From NCBI RefSeq assembly GCF_029269835.1, contig NZ_JARJBB010000020.1, positions 38,731 to 102,730 on the forward strand: a DNA stretch of 64,000 nucleotides, read 5' to 3'. The stretch comes from Streptomyces tropicalis. GTDB lineage: Bacteria; Actinomycetota; Actinomycetes; Streptomycetales; Streptomycetaceae. Both the position numbers and the translations under genes were made by a program. Each line of letters opens with the position of its first letter. The first letter of the stretch is position 1. The notes beneath the pieces were generated by a model. That model was not told where the DNA came from. It did not search any database and saw nothing but the letters and a program-made list of their open reading frames with translations. Shown piece by piece: positions 32,381 to 41,614 of the stretch.

Positions 32381-34597
32381 ATGTCCCTTGCCAGTACTGA
32401 TCACGCCGTCGTGCCCGAGAACGCCGACGGCGCGGACGAAACAGCCCTCGTGGACGGCACCGCCGAGACGCAGCAGGAGGCCCCCGAGGCCACCTTCGCC
32501 GACCTCGGCCTGCCCGAGGGCCTCGTCCGCAAGCTCGCGCAGAACGGCGTGACCACCCCCTTCCCGATCCAGGCCGCGACCATCCCGGACGCCCTGGCCG
32601 GCAAGGACATCCTCGGCCGCGGCCGCACCGGCTCCGGCAAGACCCTCTCCTTCGGTCTGCCGACCCTGGCCACGCTGGCCGGCGGCCACACCCAGAAGAA
32701 GCGGCCGCGCGCCGTCATCCTCACCCCCACGCGTGAACTGGCGATGCAGGTCGCCGACGCGCTGCAGCCCTACGGCGACGTGGTCGGCCTGCGGATGAAG
32801 GTCGTCTGCGGCGGCACCTCGATGGGCAACCAGATCTACGCCCTGGAGAAGGGCGTCGACATCCTCGTCGCCACCCCGGGCCGTCTGCGCGACATCATCA
32901 ACCGTGGCGCCTGCTCCCTGGAGGACGTGCAGATCGCCGTCCTCGACGAGGCCGACCAGATGTCCGACCTGGGCTTCCTGCCCGAGGTCACCGAGCTGCT
33001 CGACCAGGTCCCGCCGGGCGGTCAGCGGATGCTGTTCTCCGCCACGATGGAGAACGAGATCCAGACCCTGGTCGACCGCTACCTCAAGGACCCGGTCTCC
33101 CACGAGGTCGACGCGGCGCAGGGCGCGGTGACGACCATGTCGCACCACATCCTGATCGTGAAGCCCAAGGACAAGGCGCCGGTCACCGCGGCCATCGCCT
33201 CCCGCAAGGGCCGCACCATCATCTTCGTGCGCACCCAGCTCGGCGCCGACCGCGTCGCCGAGCAGCTGCGCGACGCCGGCGCCAAGGCCGACGCGCTGCA
33301 CGGCGGCATGACCCAGGGCGCCCGCACCCGGACGCTGGCCGACTTCAAGGACGGGTACGTCAACGTCCTGGTCGCCACCGACGTCGCCGCCCGCGGCATC
33401 CACGTCGACGGCATCGACCTGGTGCTCAACGTCGACCCGGCCGGCGACCACAAGGACTACCTGCACCGGGCCGGCCGCACCGCCCGGGCCGGCCGCACCG
33501 GCACGGTCGTGTCCCTCTCCCTGCCGCACCAGCGGCGCCAGATCTTCCGGCTGATGGAGGACGCGGGCGTCGACGCCTCGCGCCACATCATCCAGGGCGG
33601 GGCGGCCTTCGACCCGGAGGTCGCCGACATCACCGGCGCCCGCTCGATGACCGAGGTGCAGGCCGAGTCCGCGGGCAACGCGGCGCAGCAGGCCGAGCGC
33701 GATGTCTCCCATCTCACCAAGCAGCTGGAGCGCGCGCAGCGCCGCGCGACCGAGCTGCGCGAGGAGGCCGACCGGCTGGTCTCCCGGGTCGCCCGCGAGC
33801 GCGGCGAGGACCCCGAGGCCGCGGTGGCCGAGGCGCAGGCGGCCGTCCAGGCGGCCGAGGTGTCGGTGCCGGAGCAGCCGGCGGCCCAGGACGTCGACCG
33901 CGCCGAGCGCGCGGACCGCGAGGAGCGCCCGGCGCCGTCGTACGAGCGTCGTGACGACCGCGGCGGTTTCCGCCGTGACGACCGGGGTGACCGTGGCGGT
34001 TTCCGTCGCGACGACCGCGGTGACCGTGCTGACCGCGGTGGGCGTTCGTTCGACCGTGACCGTGGTGAGCGGGGTTTCGAGCGTCGTGACGACCGCGGTG
34101 GCTTCCGCCGTGACGACCGGGGCGACCGTGGCGGTTTCCGCCGCGACGACCGCGGTGACCGTGCTGACCGCGGTGGGCGTTCGTTCGACCGTGACCGTGG
34201 TGAGCGGGGTTTCGAGCGTCGTGACGACCGCGGTGGCTTCCGCCGTGACGACCGGGGCGACCGGGGTGACCGTGGCGGTTTCCGCCGCGACGACCGCGGT
34301 GACCGTGCTGACCGCGGTGACCGGGGCGGCCGCTCCTTCGACCGCGACCGTGCGCCCCGCTCCTTCGAGCGCCGTGACGACCGCGGTGGCTTCCGCCGCG
34401 ACGACCGTCCCGCCCGGCGCGACGAGCGCGGTGGTCACCGCGGCAGCGACCGCCCGTTCAACCGCGACCGCCAGGGCGACCGCCCCGGCTTCCGCTCCGG
34501 CGGCCACGACCGCCCGTACGGCCGTCGTGACGACCACCGCGGTGGCGGCTCCTTCGGCCGCCGCGACGACAAGCCGCGCTGGAAGCGCAACGGCTGA
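32381..34597 (+). CDS. DEAD-box ATP-dependent RNA helicase with Arg/Asp/Gly repeat tail
   Basis: 738 residues. Helicase core motifs: Q-motif FADLGLPEGLVRKLAQNGVTTPFPIQ, motif I GRTGSGKT, Ia PTRELAMQV, II VLDEADQM, III FSATM, IV IIFVRTQ, V VATDVAARGIHV and VI HRAGRTARAGRTG. A coiled-coil-like Ala/Glu/Gln-rich segment follows (about residues 430-505). The last ~220 residues are RGG-like repeats rich in Arg, Asp, Gly and Phe, which in other helicases bind RNA and drive condensation. The tail is encoded by 135-bp tandem repeats (33944 onwards). ATG 32381 has GGAAGG 12 bases upstream. A hairpin at 34628-34661 ends the transcript. It probably acts in ribosome assembly or mRNA turnover. Confidence 0.94.
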   Translation: MSLASTDHAVVPENADGADETALVDGTAETQQEAPEATFADLGLPEGLVRKLAQNGVTTPFPIQAATIPDALAGKDILGRGRTGSGKTLSFGLPTLATLAGGHTQKKRPRAVILTPTRELAMQVADALQPYGDVVGLRMKVVCGGTSMGNQIYALEKGVDILVATPGRLRDIINRGACSLEDVQIAVLDEADQMSDLGFLPEVTELLDQVPPGGQRMLFSATMENEIQTLVDRYLKDPVSHEVDAAQGAVTTMSHHILIVKPKDKAPVTAAIASRKGRTIIFVRTQLGADRVAEQLRDAGAKADALHGGMTQGARTRTLADFKDGYVNVLVATDVAARGIHVDGIDLVLNVDPAGDHKDYLHRAGRTARAGRTGTVVSLSLPHQRRQIFRLMEDAGVDASRHIIQGGAAFDPEVADITGARSMTEVQAESAGNAAQQAERDVSHLTKQLERAQRRATELREEADRLVSRVARERGEDPEAAVAEAQAAVQAAEVSVPEQPAAQDVDRAERADREERPAPSYERRDDRGGFRRDDRGDRGGFRRDDRGDRADRGGRSFDRDRGERGFERRDDRGGFRRDDRGDRGGFRRDDRGDRADRGGRSFDRDRGERGFERRDDRGGFRRDDRGDRGDRGGFRRDDRGDRADRGDRGGRSFDRDRAPRSFERRDDRGGFRRDDRPARRDERGGHRGSDRPFNRDRQGDRPGFRSGGHDRPYGRRDDHRGGGSFGRRDDKPRWKRNG
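33944..34366 (+). repeat. 135-bp tandem coding repeats in the helicase tail
   Basis: Units start at 33944, 34079 and 34214 (period 135 bp, 45 residues). The first two differ at only a few bases. The third is 153 bp because GDR triplets have been added. A fourth, degenerate unit begins at 34367. Near-identity at DNA level points to recent duplication or ongoing homogenisation. Confidence 0.85.
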
Positions 34598-34627
34598 CGC
34601 GGAGGCGCCCGCCCGGCGCACCGCTCC

Positions 34628-34661
34628 GAGGGCCCGTACGACTCCCGTCGTGCGGGCCCTC
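34628..34661 (+). terminator. Hairpin terminator after the RNA helicase gene
   Basis: 15-base arms (34628-34642 with 34647-34661), one mismatch, four-base loop, 31 bases past the stop. Confidence 0.7.
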
Positions 34662-34794
34662 CGCATGTCCGGGCACGGGCCCGCACGATCCCGCACGCGG
34701 CGCCCCACGGGACACCGCACCCGCCGGCAACTCTTGGCCACAGCACCTGCCGTGCGCCGCATGTGATCGCGTCGGCGAGGGAATCGCTGGGGGC

Positions 34795-36330
34795 ATGACA
34801 GATCACGTCAGCACGAGCGGGTCCTCCGACGAAGAGCGGCTGGCCCAACTCGGCTACACCCAGGTCCTCGCCCGGCGCATGTCGGCGTTCTCCAACTACG
34901 CGGTCTCCTTCACGATCATCTCGGTGCTCTCCGGCTGCCTGACCCTCTACCTCTTCGGCATGAACACCGGCGGTCCCGCCGTGATCACCTGGGGCTGGGT
35001 GGCCGTGGGACTGATGACCCTGTTCGTCGGGCTGTCCATGGCGGAGATCTGCTCGGCCTACCCGACCTCCGCGGGCCTGTACTTCTGGGCCCACCGGCTG
35101 GCGCCGCCGCGGTCGGCCGCCGCCTGGGCCTGGTTCACGGGCTGGTTCAACGTGCTCGGCCAGGTCGCGGTGACCGCGGGTGTCGACTTCGGTGCCGCGT
35201 CCTTCCTGGGCGCCTACCTCAACCTCCAGTTCGGCTTCCATGTGACGCCCGGCCGCACGATCCTGCTCTTCGCGGCGATCCTGCTGGTGCACGGCCTGCT
35301 CAACACCTTCGGCGTCCGCATCGTCGCCTTCCTCAACAGCGTCAGCGTGTGGTGGCACGTGCTGGGCGTGGCGGTCATCGTGGGCGCCCTGGCACTCGTC
35401 CCCGACCAGCACCGCTCCGCGACCTACGTGTTCACCCACTTCGTCGACAACACCGGCTGGGGCAGCGGCGTCTACGTCGTCCTGCTCGGCCTGCTCATGG
35501 CGCAGTACACCTTCACCGGCTACGACGCCTCGGCGCACATGACGGAGGAGACCCACGACGCCTCCACGGCCGGCCCGCGGGGCATCGTCCGCTCCATCTG
35601 GACCTCGTGGATCGCCGGCTTCGTCCTCCTGCTGGGCTTCACCTTCGCCATCCAGGACTACGGCAAGGAGCTGGCCTCGCCGACCGGTGCCCCGCCCGCG
35701 CAGATCCTCCTCGACGCGCTCGGCGCGACGGCGGGCAAGCTGCTGCTGCTCGTGGTGATCGGGGCTCAGCTGTTCTGCGGGATGGCGTCGGTGACGGCCA
35801 ACAGCCGCATGATCTACGCCTTCTCCCGGGACGGCGCGCTGCCCCTGTCGCACGTGTGGCACACGGTCAGCCCGCGCACCCGCACCCCGGTCGCCGCGGT
35901 CTGGCTCGCCGCGTGCGGCGCCCTGGCCCTGGGACTGCCGTACCTGATCAACGTCACGGCGTACGCGGCCGTCACCTCCATCGCGGTGATCGGCCTCTAC
36001 ATCGCCTACGTCGTCCCGACCCTGCTGCGGCTGCGCAGGGGCGAGGACTTCGAGCGCGGGCCCTGGCACCTGGGCCGCTGGTCGCGGGCGGTCGGCGTGG
36101 TGTCGGTGACCTGGGTCGGCGTGATCACCGTCCTCTTCATGCTCCCGCAGGTCGCCCCGGTCACCTGGGAGACGTTCAACTACGCCCCGGTCGCCGTGCT
36201 GGTGGTCCTCGGCTTCGCCGCGACCTGGTGGCTCGCCTCGGCCCGCCACTGGTTCCTGAACCCGGACCACGCCCGCACCCGCGCCCGCGAGGCGGCCCGC
36301 GCCGGGGCTCCCGAGCCCGTCGATCCGTAA
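34795..36330 (+). CDS. APC-superfamily amino acid permease
   Basis: 511 residues with about twelve membrane helices. The start (DEERLAQLGYTQVLARRMSAFSNYAVSFTIISVLSG) is that of the ACT/GABA-choline permease group: the conserved LARRMS segment before helix 1, then GWVAVGLMTLFVGLSMAEICSAYPTSAGLYFWA. Also visible are GYDASAHMTEET in the middle and SRDGALPLSHVWHTV in the long loop. These proteins import amino acids or GABA with protons. The exact substrate cannot be read from sequence. ATG 34795 has GGGGG just upstream. It stands alone before tRNA-Lys. Confidence 0.93.
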   Translation: MTDHVSTSGSSDEERLAQLGYTQVLARRMSAFSNYAVSFTIISVLSGCLTLYLFGMNTGGPAVITWGWVAVGLMTLFVGLSMAEICSAYPTSAGLYFWAHRLAPPRSAAAWAWFTGWFNVLGQVAVTAGVDFGAASFLGAYLNLQFGFHVTPGRTILLFAAILLVHGLLNTFGVRIVAFLNSVSVWWHVLGVAVIVGALALVPDQHRSATYVFTHFVDNTGWGSGVYVVLLGLLMAQYTFTGYDASAHMTEETHDASTAGPRGIVRSIWTSWIAGFVLLLGFTFAIQDYGKELASPTGAPPAQILLDALGATAGKLLLLVVIGAQLFCGMASVTANSRMIYAFSRDGALPLSHVWHTVSPRTRTPVAAVWLAACGALALGLPYLINVTAYAAVTSIAVIGLYIAYVVPTLLRLRRGEDFERGPWHLGRWSRAVGVVSVTWVGVITVLFMLPQVAPVTWETFNYAPVAVLVVLGFAATWWLASARHWFLNPDHARTRAREAARAGAPEPVDP

Positions 36331-36418
36331 CCCGACCGGCACCCGCACGGCCCGCCGCCCCGATACCCGATCGGCGACAGGGCTTCCTCCGGCTATGCTC
36401 GGGTAGGCAACATCGCCT

Positions 36419-36491
36419 GGGCCCTTAGCTCAATTGGCAGAGCAGTGGACTTTTAATCCATTGGTTGTGGGTTCGAGTCCCACAGGGCCTA
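36419..36491 (+). tRNA. tRNA-Lys (UUU)
   Basis: 73-base cloverleaf on the plus strand with acceptor GGGCCCT/AGGGCCT (first pair G-U) and discriminator A. Loop CTTTTAA gives anticodon TTT. CCA is not encoded. It is followed by a bipartite hairpin terminator at 36530-36567. Confidence 0.95.
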
Positions 36492-36529
36492 CGGCTGCGG
36501 GAGAGGTCTCACCCCCTCCGACCCGCTGC

Positions 36530-36567
36530 GCGGCACCCGATCCGGCTTCGGCCGGGCCGGGTGCCGC
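36530..36567 (+). terminator. Terminator downstream of tRNA-Lys
   Basis: An outer 10-bp stem (36530-36539 with 36558-36567) and an inner CCGGC/GCCGG stem closed by a TTCG tetraloop (36542-36555) form a stable structure. Confidence 0.75.
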
Positions 36568-36623
36568 GGTGTTTCCCGTCCCCGTCGCCCCGCCCCTCCG
36601 TGGGAGCGGGGCGGCAAGGTCGG

Positions 36624-38552
36624 TCAGGCGTGGGGGACCAGGGTCCTGGCCGGGCCCAGGTGGTCCCCGGCCGTGTCGGGGTACAGGGTGGTGCTGCCGT
36701 CGGGGGCGCGGACGACGAGGTCGTCGGTGCGGTGGTCGCCGGTGAAGTTGCCGGTGGTCATCACGGTGTTGCGGGTCCACGGTCCGCCGTTGCGGACGCG
36801 GGACCGCGCGCCGAGGCCCGCGGTCGAGGTGCCGGCGTACGTGTCGAGTTCACCGTTCGGCCACTGGGCCATGAGGTCCCACGTGCCCTTTCCGGAGAAC
36901 TCGCCCGCGGTCAGCAGGGCGGCCCTGCTCCAGGTGGGGTTGGGGGCCGTGAGCATGTGCTCCGTGCCGAAGGCGCCCGCACGCACGCCGGTGTAGAGGG
37001 ACAGCTCGCCGTCGGACCAGCGGACCACCAGGTCGTCGACGCCCGGGTCCGCGTCGAAGCGGCCGGCGGAGAGCTGGGTGGCGTGCTGCCAGGTCTTGTT
37101 GGGGCCGATCATCCGCGTGCCGGGCCCCTTCAGGCCCTGGGCGGCGACGTCCGGGTGGAGGGTGACCCTGCCGTCGGACCAGCGGACCATCAGGTCGAAG
37201 CGGTCCGAGCCGGTGAAGTTGCCCGCGGTGACGGCCGACGCCTGCGTCCAGGCCGAGTTGGCGGCCAGCAGGCGGCGCTCGGAGACGAAGCGGCCCGCGC
37301 CGTCACTCGTGTAGAGGGTGGTCTCGCCGTCGGTCCACACCACGACCATGTCGCTGTGCCCGGTGCCGCCGAAGTCGCCCGAGGCCAGGAGCCGGGCGTG
37401 CTTCCAGGTCGTGCCGTCGCCCATGGAGTAGGGCAGGGGCGGTTGCCGGTAGGGGCCGTGGTCGGTGTGGAGGCCCTGCCGGGCGTCGGCGTAGAGCTGG
37501 AGGAAGCGGTCCCCGTACAGCGGGCTGTAGGTGATCCGGTTGTACAGCGGGTCCGTGCTCGGGACGTCGGGGCCGCCCGCCAGGAAGCCGCCCACGTTGC
37601 CGATGATCTCGCCGGTGCTCCCCGAGGCGTCGACCTTCGAGAACCACGGACCGCCGGAGACGCCGCCCCACATGCCGGCGCAGTCGATCCGCATCTGGTT
37701 GTACGCGGGCAGCGCGGCCGTGGTGACGTCGCGGCAGCGGAAGGCCTGGTCGTTCTTGTTGTGGGCGATCGTCGGGTAGCCGACGACCGTGACCTTGTTG
37801 ACGAAGTCCGGGGTGCGGGCGATGGTGTTGGCGCCGACCACGTCCTGGACCTCACGGCCGCCGCCCGGCTGGAGGCTCGCGAAGGCGAAGTCCAGGTCGG
37901 AGGCGGGGCTGCGGTCCGAGGCGTACCGGGTGTCGCGGAACCACTCCTTGACCGGCCAGATGCCGTACGGCTGCGCCCCCGCCGGCTTGGTGGCGTCGTA
38001 CATCGGGACGAACGCCGCCCTGTCGCCGCGGCAGTGACCGGCGGTGAGGACGAGGTCGCGTCCCGGGCTGCTCACCACGCTCGCCGTGCAGTAGTGGGCC
38101 TTCATGCCCTTGTCCGTGGCGAAGAGGACGCCGACGGACTTCATGCCGCCGAAGAAGGCGCCGCCGGCCTGCGCCGCGCCGGAGCGCCGCTGCGCGTGCG
38201 GTGCCGCCGCGCCGGGGGGCGGGGCGGTGCGGCCCGAGGGGTCGGTCGCCATGGCCATGCGCTCGCGGGTCCAGAACCGGATCGCGTCCTGCGCCGACCA
38301 TGTGTCGTCGGAAGTCCTCGCGGAGCCCTGCGCGGAGCTTTTCGTGGAGGCCCTCGTCGTGGGCTTCGCCGTGGGCATCGGGGCGCCCTCTCCGGCGGTC
38401 CCGCCGGGGGTGTGGGCGCCGGTCGTCGTCCCGGCGGTGCGTTCCGCGGGGGCCGGGGCGGGTGCGGCGGCCCGGGCCGCGGCCGCGTCGCCCAGGACCA
38501 GCGCGGCGCACAGTGCGGCCGCGGGGCCCAGGCGTATTCGTCTGTGGGGCAC
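36624..38552 (-). CDS. Secreted trypsin-like serine protease with FG-GAP-type repeats
   Basis: 642 residues from GTG 38552, which has GGAG nine bases upstream and gives a signal peptide MPHRRIRLGPAAALCAALVLGDAAAARA; a GTG at 38576 is possible but has no ribosome binding site. A Thr/Ala/Ser-rich linker follows. A chymotrypsin-fold domain then shows the triad segments VLTAGHC (His), SDLDFAFA (Asp) and GGVSGGPW (Ser). After it, about five copies of a ~45-residue module appear (for example LLASGDFGGTGHSDMVVVWTDGETTLY), the FG-GAP/VCBS-like pattern that usually forms a beta-propeller and binds ligands or calcium. A secreted protease with a binding module; its target is unknown. Confidence 0.9.
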   Translation of the reverse strand: MPHRRIRLGPAAALCAALVLGDAAAARAAAPAPAPAERTAGTTTGAHTPGGTAGEGAPMPTAKPTTRASTKSSAQGSARTSDDTWSAQDAIRFWTRERMAMATDPSGRTAPPPGAAAPHAQRRSGAAQAGGAFFGGMKSVGVLFATDKGMKAHYCTASVVSSPGRDLVLTAGHCRGDRAAFVPMYDATKPAGAQPYGIWPVKEWFRDTRYASDRSPASDLDFAFASLQPGGGREVQDVVGANTIARTPDFVNKVTVVGYPTIAHNKNDQAFRCRDVTTAALPAYNQMRIDCAGMWGGVSGGPWFSKVDASGSTGEIIGNVGGFLAGGPDVPSTDPLYNRITYSPLYGDRFLQLYADARQGLHTDHGPYRQPPLPYSMGDGTTWKHARLLASGDFGGTGHSDMVVVWTDGETTLYTSDGAGRFVSERRLLAANSAWTQASAVTAGNFTGSDRFDLMVRWSDGRVTLHPDVAAQGLKGPGTRMIGPNKTWQHATQLSAGRFDADPGVDDLVVRWSDGELSLYTGVRAGAFGTEHMLTAPNPTWSRAALLTAGEFSGKGTWDLMAQWPNGELDTYAGTSTAGLGARSRVRNGGPWTRNTVMTTGNFTGDHRTDDLVVRAPDGSTTLYPDTAGDHLGPARTLVPHA

Positions 38553-39257
38553 GAGGATCTGCTCCGGATCGGGCACGCCGGACGGCGGCGGACCGCCGGG
38601 GCGTGCGGAGTGGGTGGACCGGTGGGGCCCGCGCGGACGCGGGCTCCGGCCGGTGACGTTTCCTCCGGTGGGGCGTCGTCCCGTGAAGGGGCGCCCCGCC
38701 GGGGGCCGTCGGACGGGTCGTCGGTGTGGTGTCAGCCGGGCCGCGCGCCGCAGCGGCGGCGGGCCGTGCTCCCGGTGGCGTGCGGCGCCGTGCGCCGCGG
38801 GGGACGGGTGTGCGAAGTGCCCTGCGGCGAGGACGACGTGGTGCCGTCGCCGGCGATGTCCGTCCTCGGCCGGGGCGGGGCCGTCGCGCGGCCGGCGCCG
38901 GGAGCAGCCGTGGGGCGAGCGGCGGCGCGGTCGGCACCGCGCGGGCCTCTCCCCCGGTGGGCGTCGGTGGACGCGGCGAGCATCCCCTCACGCATGACAG
39001 CGCACCCCCCGATGCGTCCTTTGTGCCGCCGTGCGCAGCACCGCCGCGACCGTGGTCGGCGGTCGCGGCCGCCATGATCGCATGTATACGGTCGGCATGT
39101 ACACCGAAATGCGGCAGCAGGCGGCGATCCCGGCATTTGGCGGCAATGTGGGGGCGGGCGGAGAACCTTTCCCCGGATTCCCGCATCTTCCAGTCCGGAA
39201 CACGCGAGTGGACACGCCCGGGCTTTCGACGGGACGGCTTCGACAGGGGATGTTCTG
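38553..39257. other. 705-base divergent spacer
   Basis: No convincing gene. The frames crossing it are Arg/Pro-rich and lack ribosome binding sites. Around 39060-39250 the composition drops in GC and near-direct repeats GCATGTATAC (39080-39089) and GCATGTACAC (39095-39104), 15 bases apart, could be operator half-sites for one of the flanking divergent secreted-protein genes. Confidence 0.45.
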
Positions 39258-39947
39258 ATGACGCAGCGGACGGCGGCACTCTCGGCGCTCGGCCTGACCG
39301 TGATCCTGACCGTTGCTGCCTGCGGTCCGTCCGACCGCGCGGCCGCGCCCCCGGCGACCGCACCGTCCCGTGCGACCGCGACGGCGACCGCCCCGCACAC
39401 TCCGCGGACGTCCGCCCCGCCCGCGTCCGCCCCGCCCGCGTCCGGCACCCCGCGGACGTCCGCCCCGCCCCGGAGGACCTCCGTCCCGGTCCCGCCCGGG
39501 TCCCGGCACCCCGCCGCGTGCGGCACCCGCCGCCTGCGGTGGAGGCTGACCCGCGTCGCCGACCGGACGGGGAACGCTCCGGCGGCCGTGCTCGGCGCGA
39601 CCAACGGCGGCGCCGTCCCCTGCGCCTTCGACGGCTACCCGGGCTTCGACGTCCACCTGGGCAAGGGGCCGCAGGTGTCGTCGAAGCCGCGGACGGCGGC
39701 CCGGGTCCGGCAGGTGCTGAACCCCGGCCGGGGCCTGGACTTCCCCCTCTACTACCAGGCGACCGCCTCCCGCGACGGGAGCTGCTTCATCCCGGCCCGG
39801 GAGAACCCGCGCATCGAGGTGCGGCCGCCGCATCCCGGCCGCGGCGACTACGGCGCCCCGCTGCGCCTGACCGACGGGCACGGCAGGAGGCTGCGCGCGG
39901 CGGTGTGCGGGTTCGGCATCACGATCGGCGCACCCCGGCCCCGGTAG
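39258..39947 (+). CDS. DUF4232-domain lipoprotein
   Basis: 229 residues. Signal peptide MTQRTAALSALGLTVILTVAAC with the lipobox VAAC, then a Thr/Ala/Pro-rich spacer with near-repeats of SAPPASAPPA. The C-terminal ~150 residues fit DUF4232: a first Cys in AACGTRRLRWRL, then ATNGGAVPCAFDGYPGFDVHL with its second Cys, and a later SCFIPARENPRIEV and AVCGFGITIG. This secreted domain is common in Streptomyces; function unknown. AGGGGA at 39245-39250 precedes ATG 39258 at normal spacing. It is divergent from the secreted protease gene. Confidence 0.9.
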   Translation: MTQRTAALSALGLTVILTVAACGPSDRAAAPPATAPSRATATATAPHTPRTSAPPASAPPASGTPRTSAPPRRTSVPVPPGSRHPAACGTRRLRWRLTRVADRTGNAPAAVLGATNGGAVPCAFDGYPGFDVHLGKGPQVSSKPRTAARVRQVLNPGRGLDFPLYYQATASRDGSCFIPARENPRIEVRPPHPGRGDYGAPLRLTDGHGRRLRAAVCGFGITIGAPRPR

Positions 39948-40119
39948 TACGCCCCGGCACGACAGGGCAACCCCCCGCCGGGACGGGGCCCTGACACCCG
40001 CCCGGACGGGCCCCGGCTCCTCCGCCGCGCAGGCCGCGGCCGTGCCGCGACGCCCGTGCCGGGAGCGGCCACGCCCCCGCCGGAGGTCGCGGCACCCGTG
40101 CCGGGAGTAAAGTGCGGCG

Positions 40120-41250
40120 ATGCCCCGTCCGTACGTTCTGCTGTCCGCCGCCGTCTCCCTCGACGGCTATCTGGACGACACCGGTCCCGAGCGCCTCCTG
40201 CTGTCCGGCCCCGCCGACTTCGACCGCGTGGACGAGGTGCGGGCCTCCGTCGACGCGATCCTCGTCGGCGCCGGGACCCTGCGCGCCGACAACCCGCGCC
40301 TGCTGGTCAACTCGCCCGAGCGGCGCGCCGCCAGGGTCGCCGCGGGCGAGCCGGAGTACCCCCTGAAGGTCACGGTCAGCGCCGGGGGCGAGCTGGATCC
40401 CGCGGCGCGGTTCTGGCACACGGGCGGCGACAAGGTCGTCTACACCACCGACCGGGGCGCCGAGCGGCTGCGCGGGAGCGGTGTCGCCGCGGACGTGGTG
40501 CCGCTGGGTGCCGAGCTGGACTGGCGGCTGCTGCTGGAGCACCTGCACGACGTGCGCGGTGTGCGGCGGCTGATGGTCGAGGGCGGCGGCACCGTGCACA
40601 CCCAGCTGCTCCAGCAGGAACTCGCGGACGAGGTGCAGCTCGTGCTCGCCCCGCTGTTCGTGGGGGACCCGGACGCGCCGCGCCTGTTCGGGCCGGGCAC
40701 CTACCAGGGCGGCCGGCTGCGGCTGGTGGAGAGCAGGGCCGTCGAGGACGTCGTCCTCATGCGCTACGAGCCGACGGCCCCCGGCACCGGCGGCCGCACC
40801 GTCCCCGCGGACCGGCACTGGCTGCGGCTGGCCTGCGACCTGGCGGCCCAGTGCCCGCCCTCGCGGACCGCGTTCAGCGTGGGCGCGGTGGTGGTGGCCG
40901 CCGACGGCACCGAACTGGCCCGGGGCCACTCCCGCGAGGGCGGTGACCCGGCCGTGCACGCCGAGGAGGCGGCCCTGGCGAAGATCGACCCGACGGACCC
41001 GCGGCTGGCCGGCGCCACGGTCTACAGCAGCCTGGAGCCGTGCGCGCGCCGCGCCTCCCGGCCGCGCCCGTGCGCCCGGCTGATCCTCGACGCGGGGGTG
41101 CGGCGGGTCGTCACGGCCTGGCGGGAGCCGGACACGTTCGTCGTGGAGGCCGACGGGACCGGGGTGCTCGCGGCGGGCGGGACCGAGGTCGTGCTGATGC
41201 CGGAGTGGGCCGAGCGGGCCAAGGCGCCGAACCGTCATCTGACGCCCTGA
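40120..41250 (+). CDS. RibD-like protein with reversed domain order (reductase-deaminase)
   Basis: 376 residues. Residues 1-215 match the RibD C-terminal/dihydrofolate-reductase-like domain: YVLLSAAVSLDGYLDD, DAILVGAGTLRADNPRLLVN, LMVEGGGTVHTQLL and LFGPGTYQGGRL. Residues ~230-345 are a cytidine-deaminase-fold domain: zinc ligands His280 and the proton-shuttling Glu282 in VHAEEA, Cys308 in EPCARR and Cys318 in PCAR. In E. coli and Bacillus RibD the deaminase comes first, so the order is reversed. Both halves keep catalytic motifs, so it may act in riboflavin synthesis or on a related pyrimidine or antibiotic precursor. No other rib gene is nearby. TAAAGT at 40108-40113, six bases before ATG 40120, suggests a leaderless transcript. 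Confidence 0.87.
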   Translation: MPRPYVLLSAAVSLDGYLDDTGPERLLLSGPADFDRVDEVRASVDAILVGAGTLRADNPRLLVNSPERRAARVAAGEPEYPLKVTVSAGGELDPAARFWHTGGDKVVYTTDRGAERLRGSGVAADVVPLGAELDWRLLLEHLHDVRGVRRLMVEGGGTVHTQLLQQELADEVQLVLAPLFVGDPDAPRLFGPGTYQGGRLRLVESRAVEDVVLMRYEPTAPGTGGRTVPADRHWLRLACDLAAQCPPSRTAFSVGAVVVAADGTELARGHSREGGDPAVHAEEAALAKIDPTDPRLAGATVYSSLEPCARRASRPRPCARLILDAGVRRVVTAWREPDTFVVEADGTGVLAAGGTEVVLMPEWAERAKAPNRHLTP

Positions 41251-41360
41251 AACAGGCTCCGGCACCGCGCCGCCGGCCGCGCGGACGGCGGGTGAACGGG
41301 AGCCGACGTCAACGGATGTGCATTCCGCCCCGCGGATGTCGTACAGTAGAGACACAACGA

Positions 41361-41434
41361 CGCGGGGTGGAGCAGCTCGGTAGCTCGCTGGGCTCATAAC
41401 CCAGAGGTCGCAGGTTCAAATCCTGTCCCCGCTA
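41361..41434 (+). tRNA. Initiator tRNA-fMet (CAU)
   Basis: 74-base cloverleaf with anticodon CAT. Initiator traits are visible: the first acceptor pair is mismatched (C1 with T72), and the anticodon stem ends in three consecutive G-C pairs (GGG/CCC). CCA is not encoded. It is followed closely by a strong terminator. Confidence 0.95.
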
Positions 41435-41441
41435 CTGAAGG

Positions 41442-41480
41442 CTCAGGGCCGGAATCCACAAGGATTCCGGCCCTGAGTGT
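41442..41480 (+). terminator. Terminator downstream of initiator tRNA
   Basis: A perfect 16-bp stem (41442-41457 with 41462-41477), four-base loop, then TGTTTTCC. Confidence 0.85.
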
Positions 41481-41614
41481 TTTCCGGGGCCGGCCTGCGT
41501 CGTCACCCCACCCGTCCGTACGTGTTTCACGTCACATCCTGTCCTCCGGACGGCGCACACCGGCTCGCTCCCCGCACCCGCTGAGGGAAACCTGGACGCG
41601 CGGAGCACATCGGC

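Noticed and set aside
31526..34762. 1078-codon minus-strand frame opposite the RNA helicase
   Set aside because: Antisense to intact helicase motifs; its Val/Thr/Ala repeats are the reverse reading of the 135-bp repeats.
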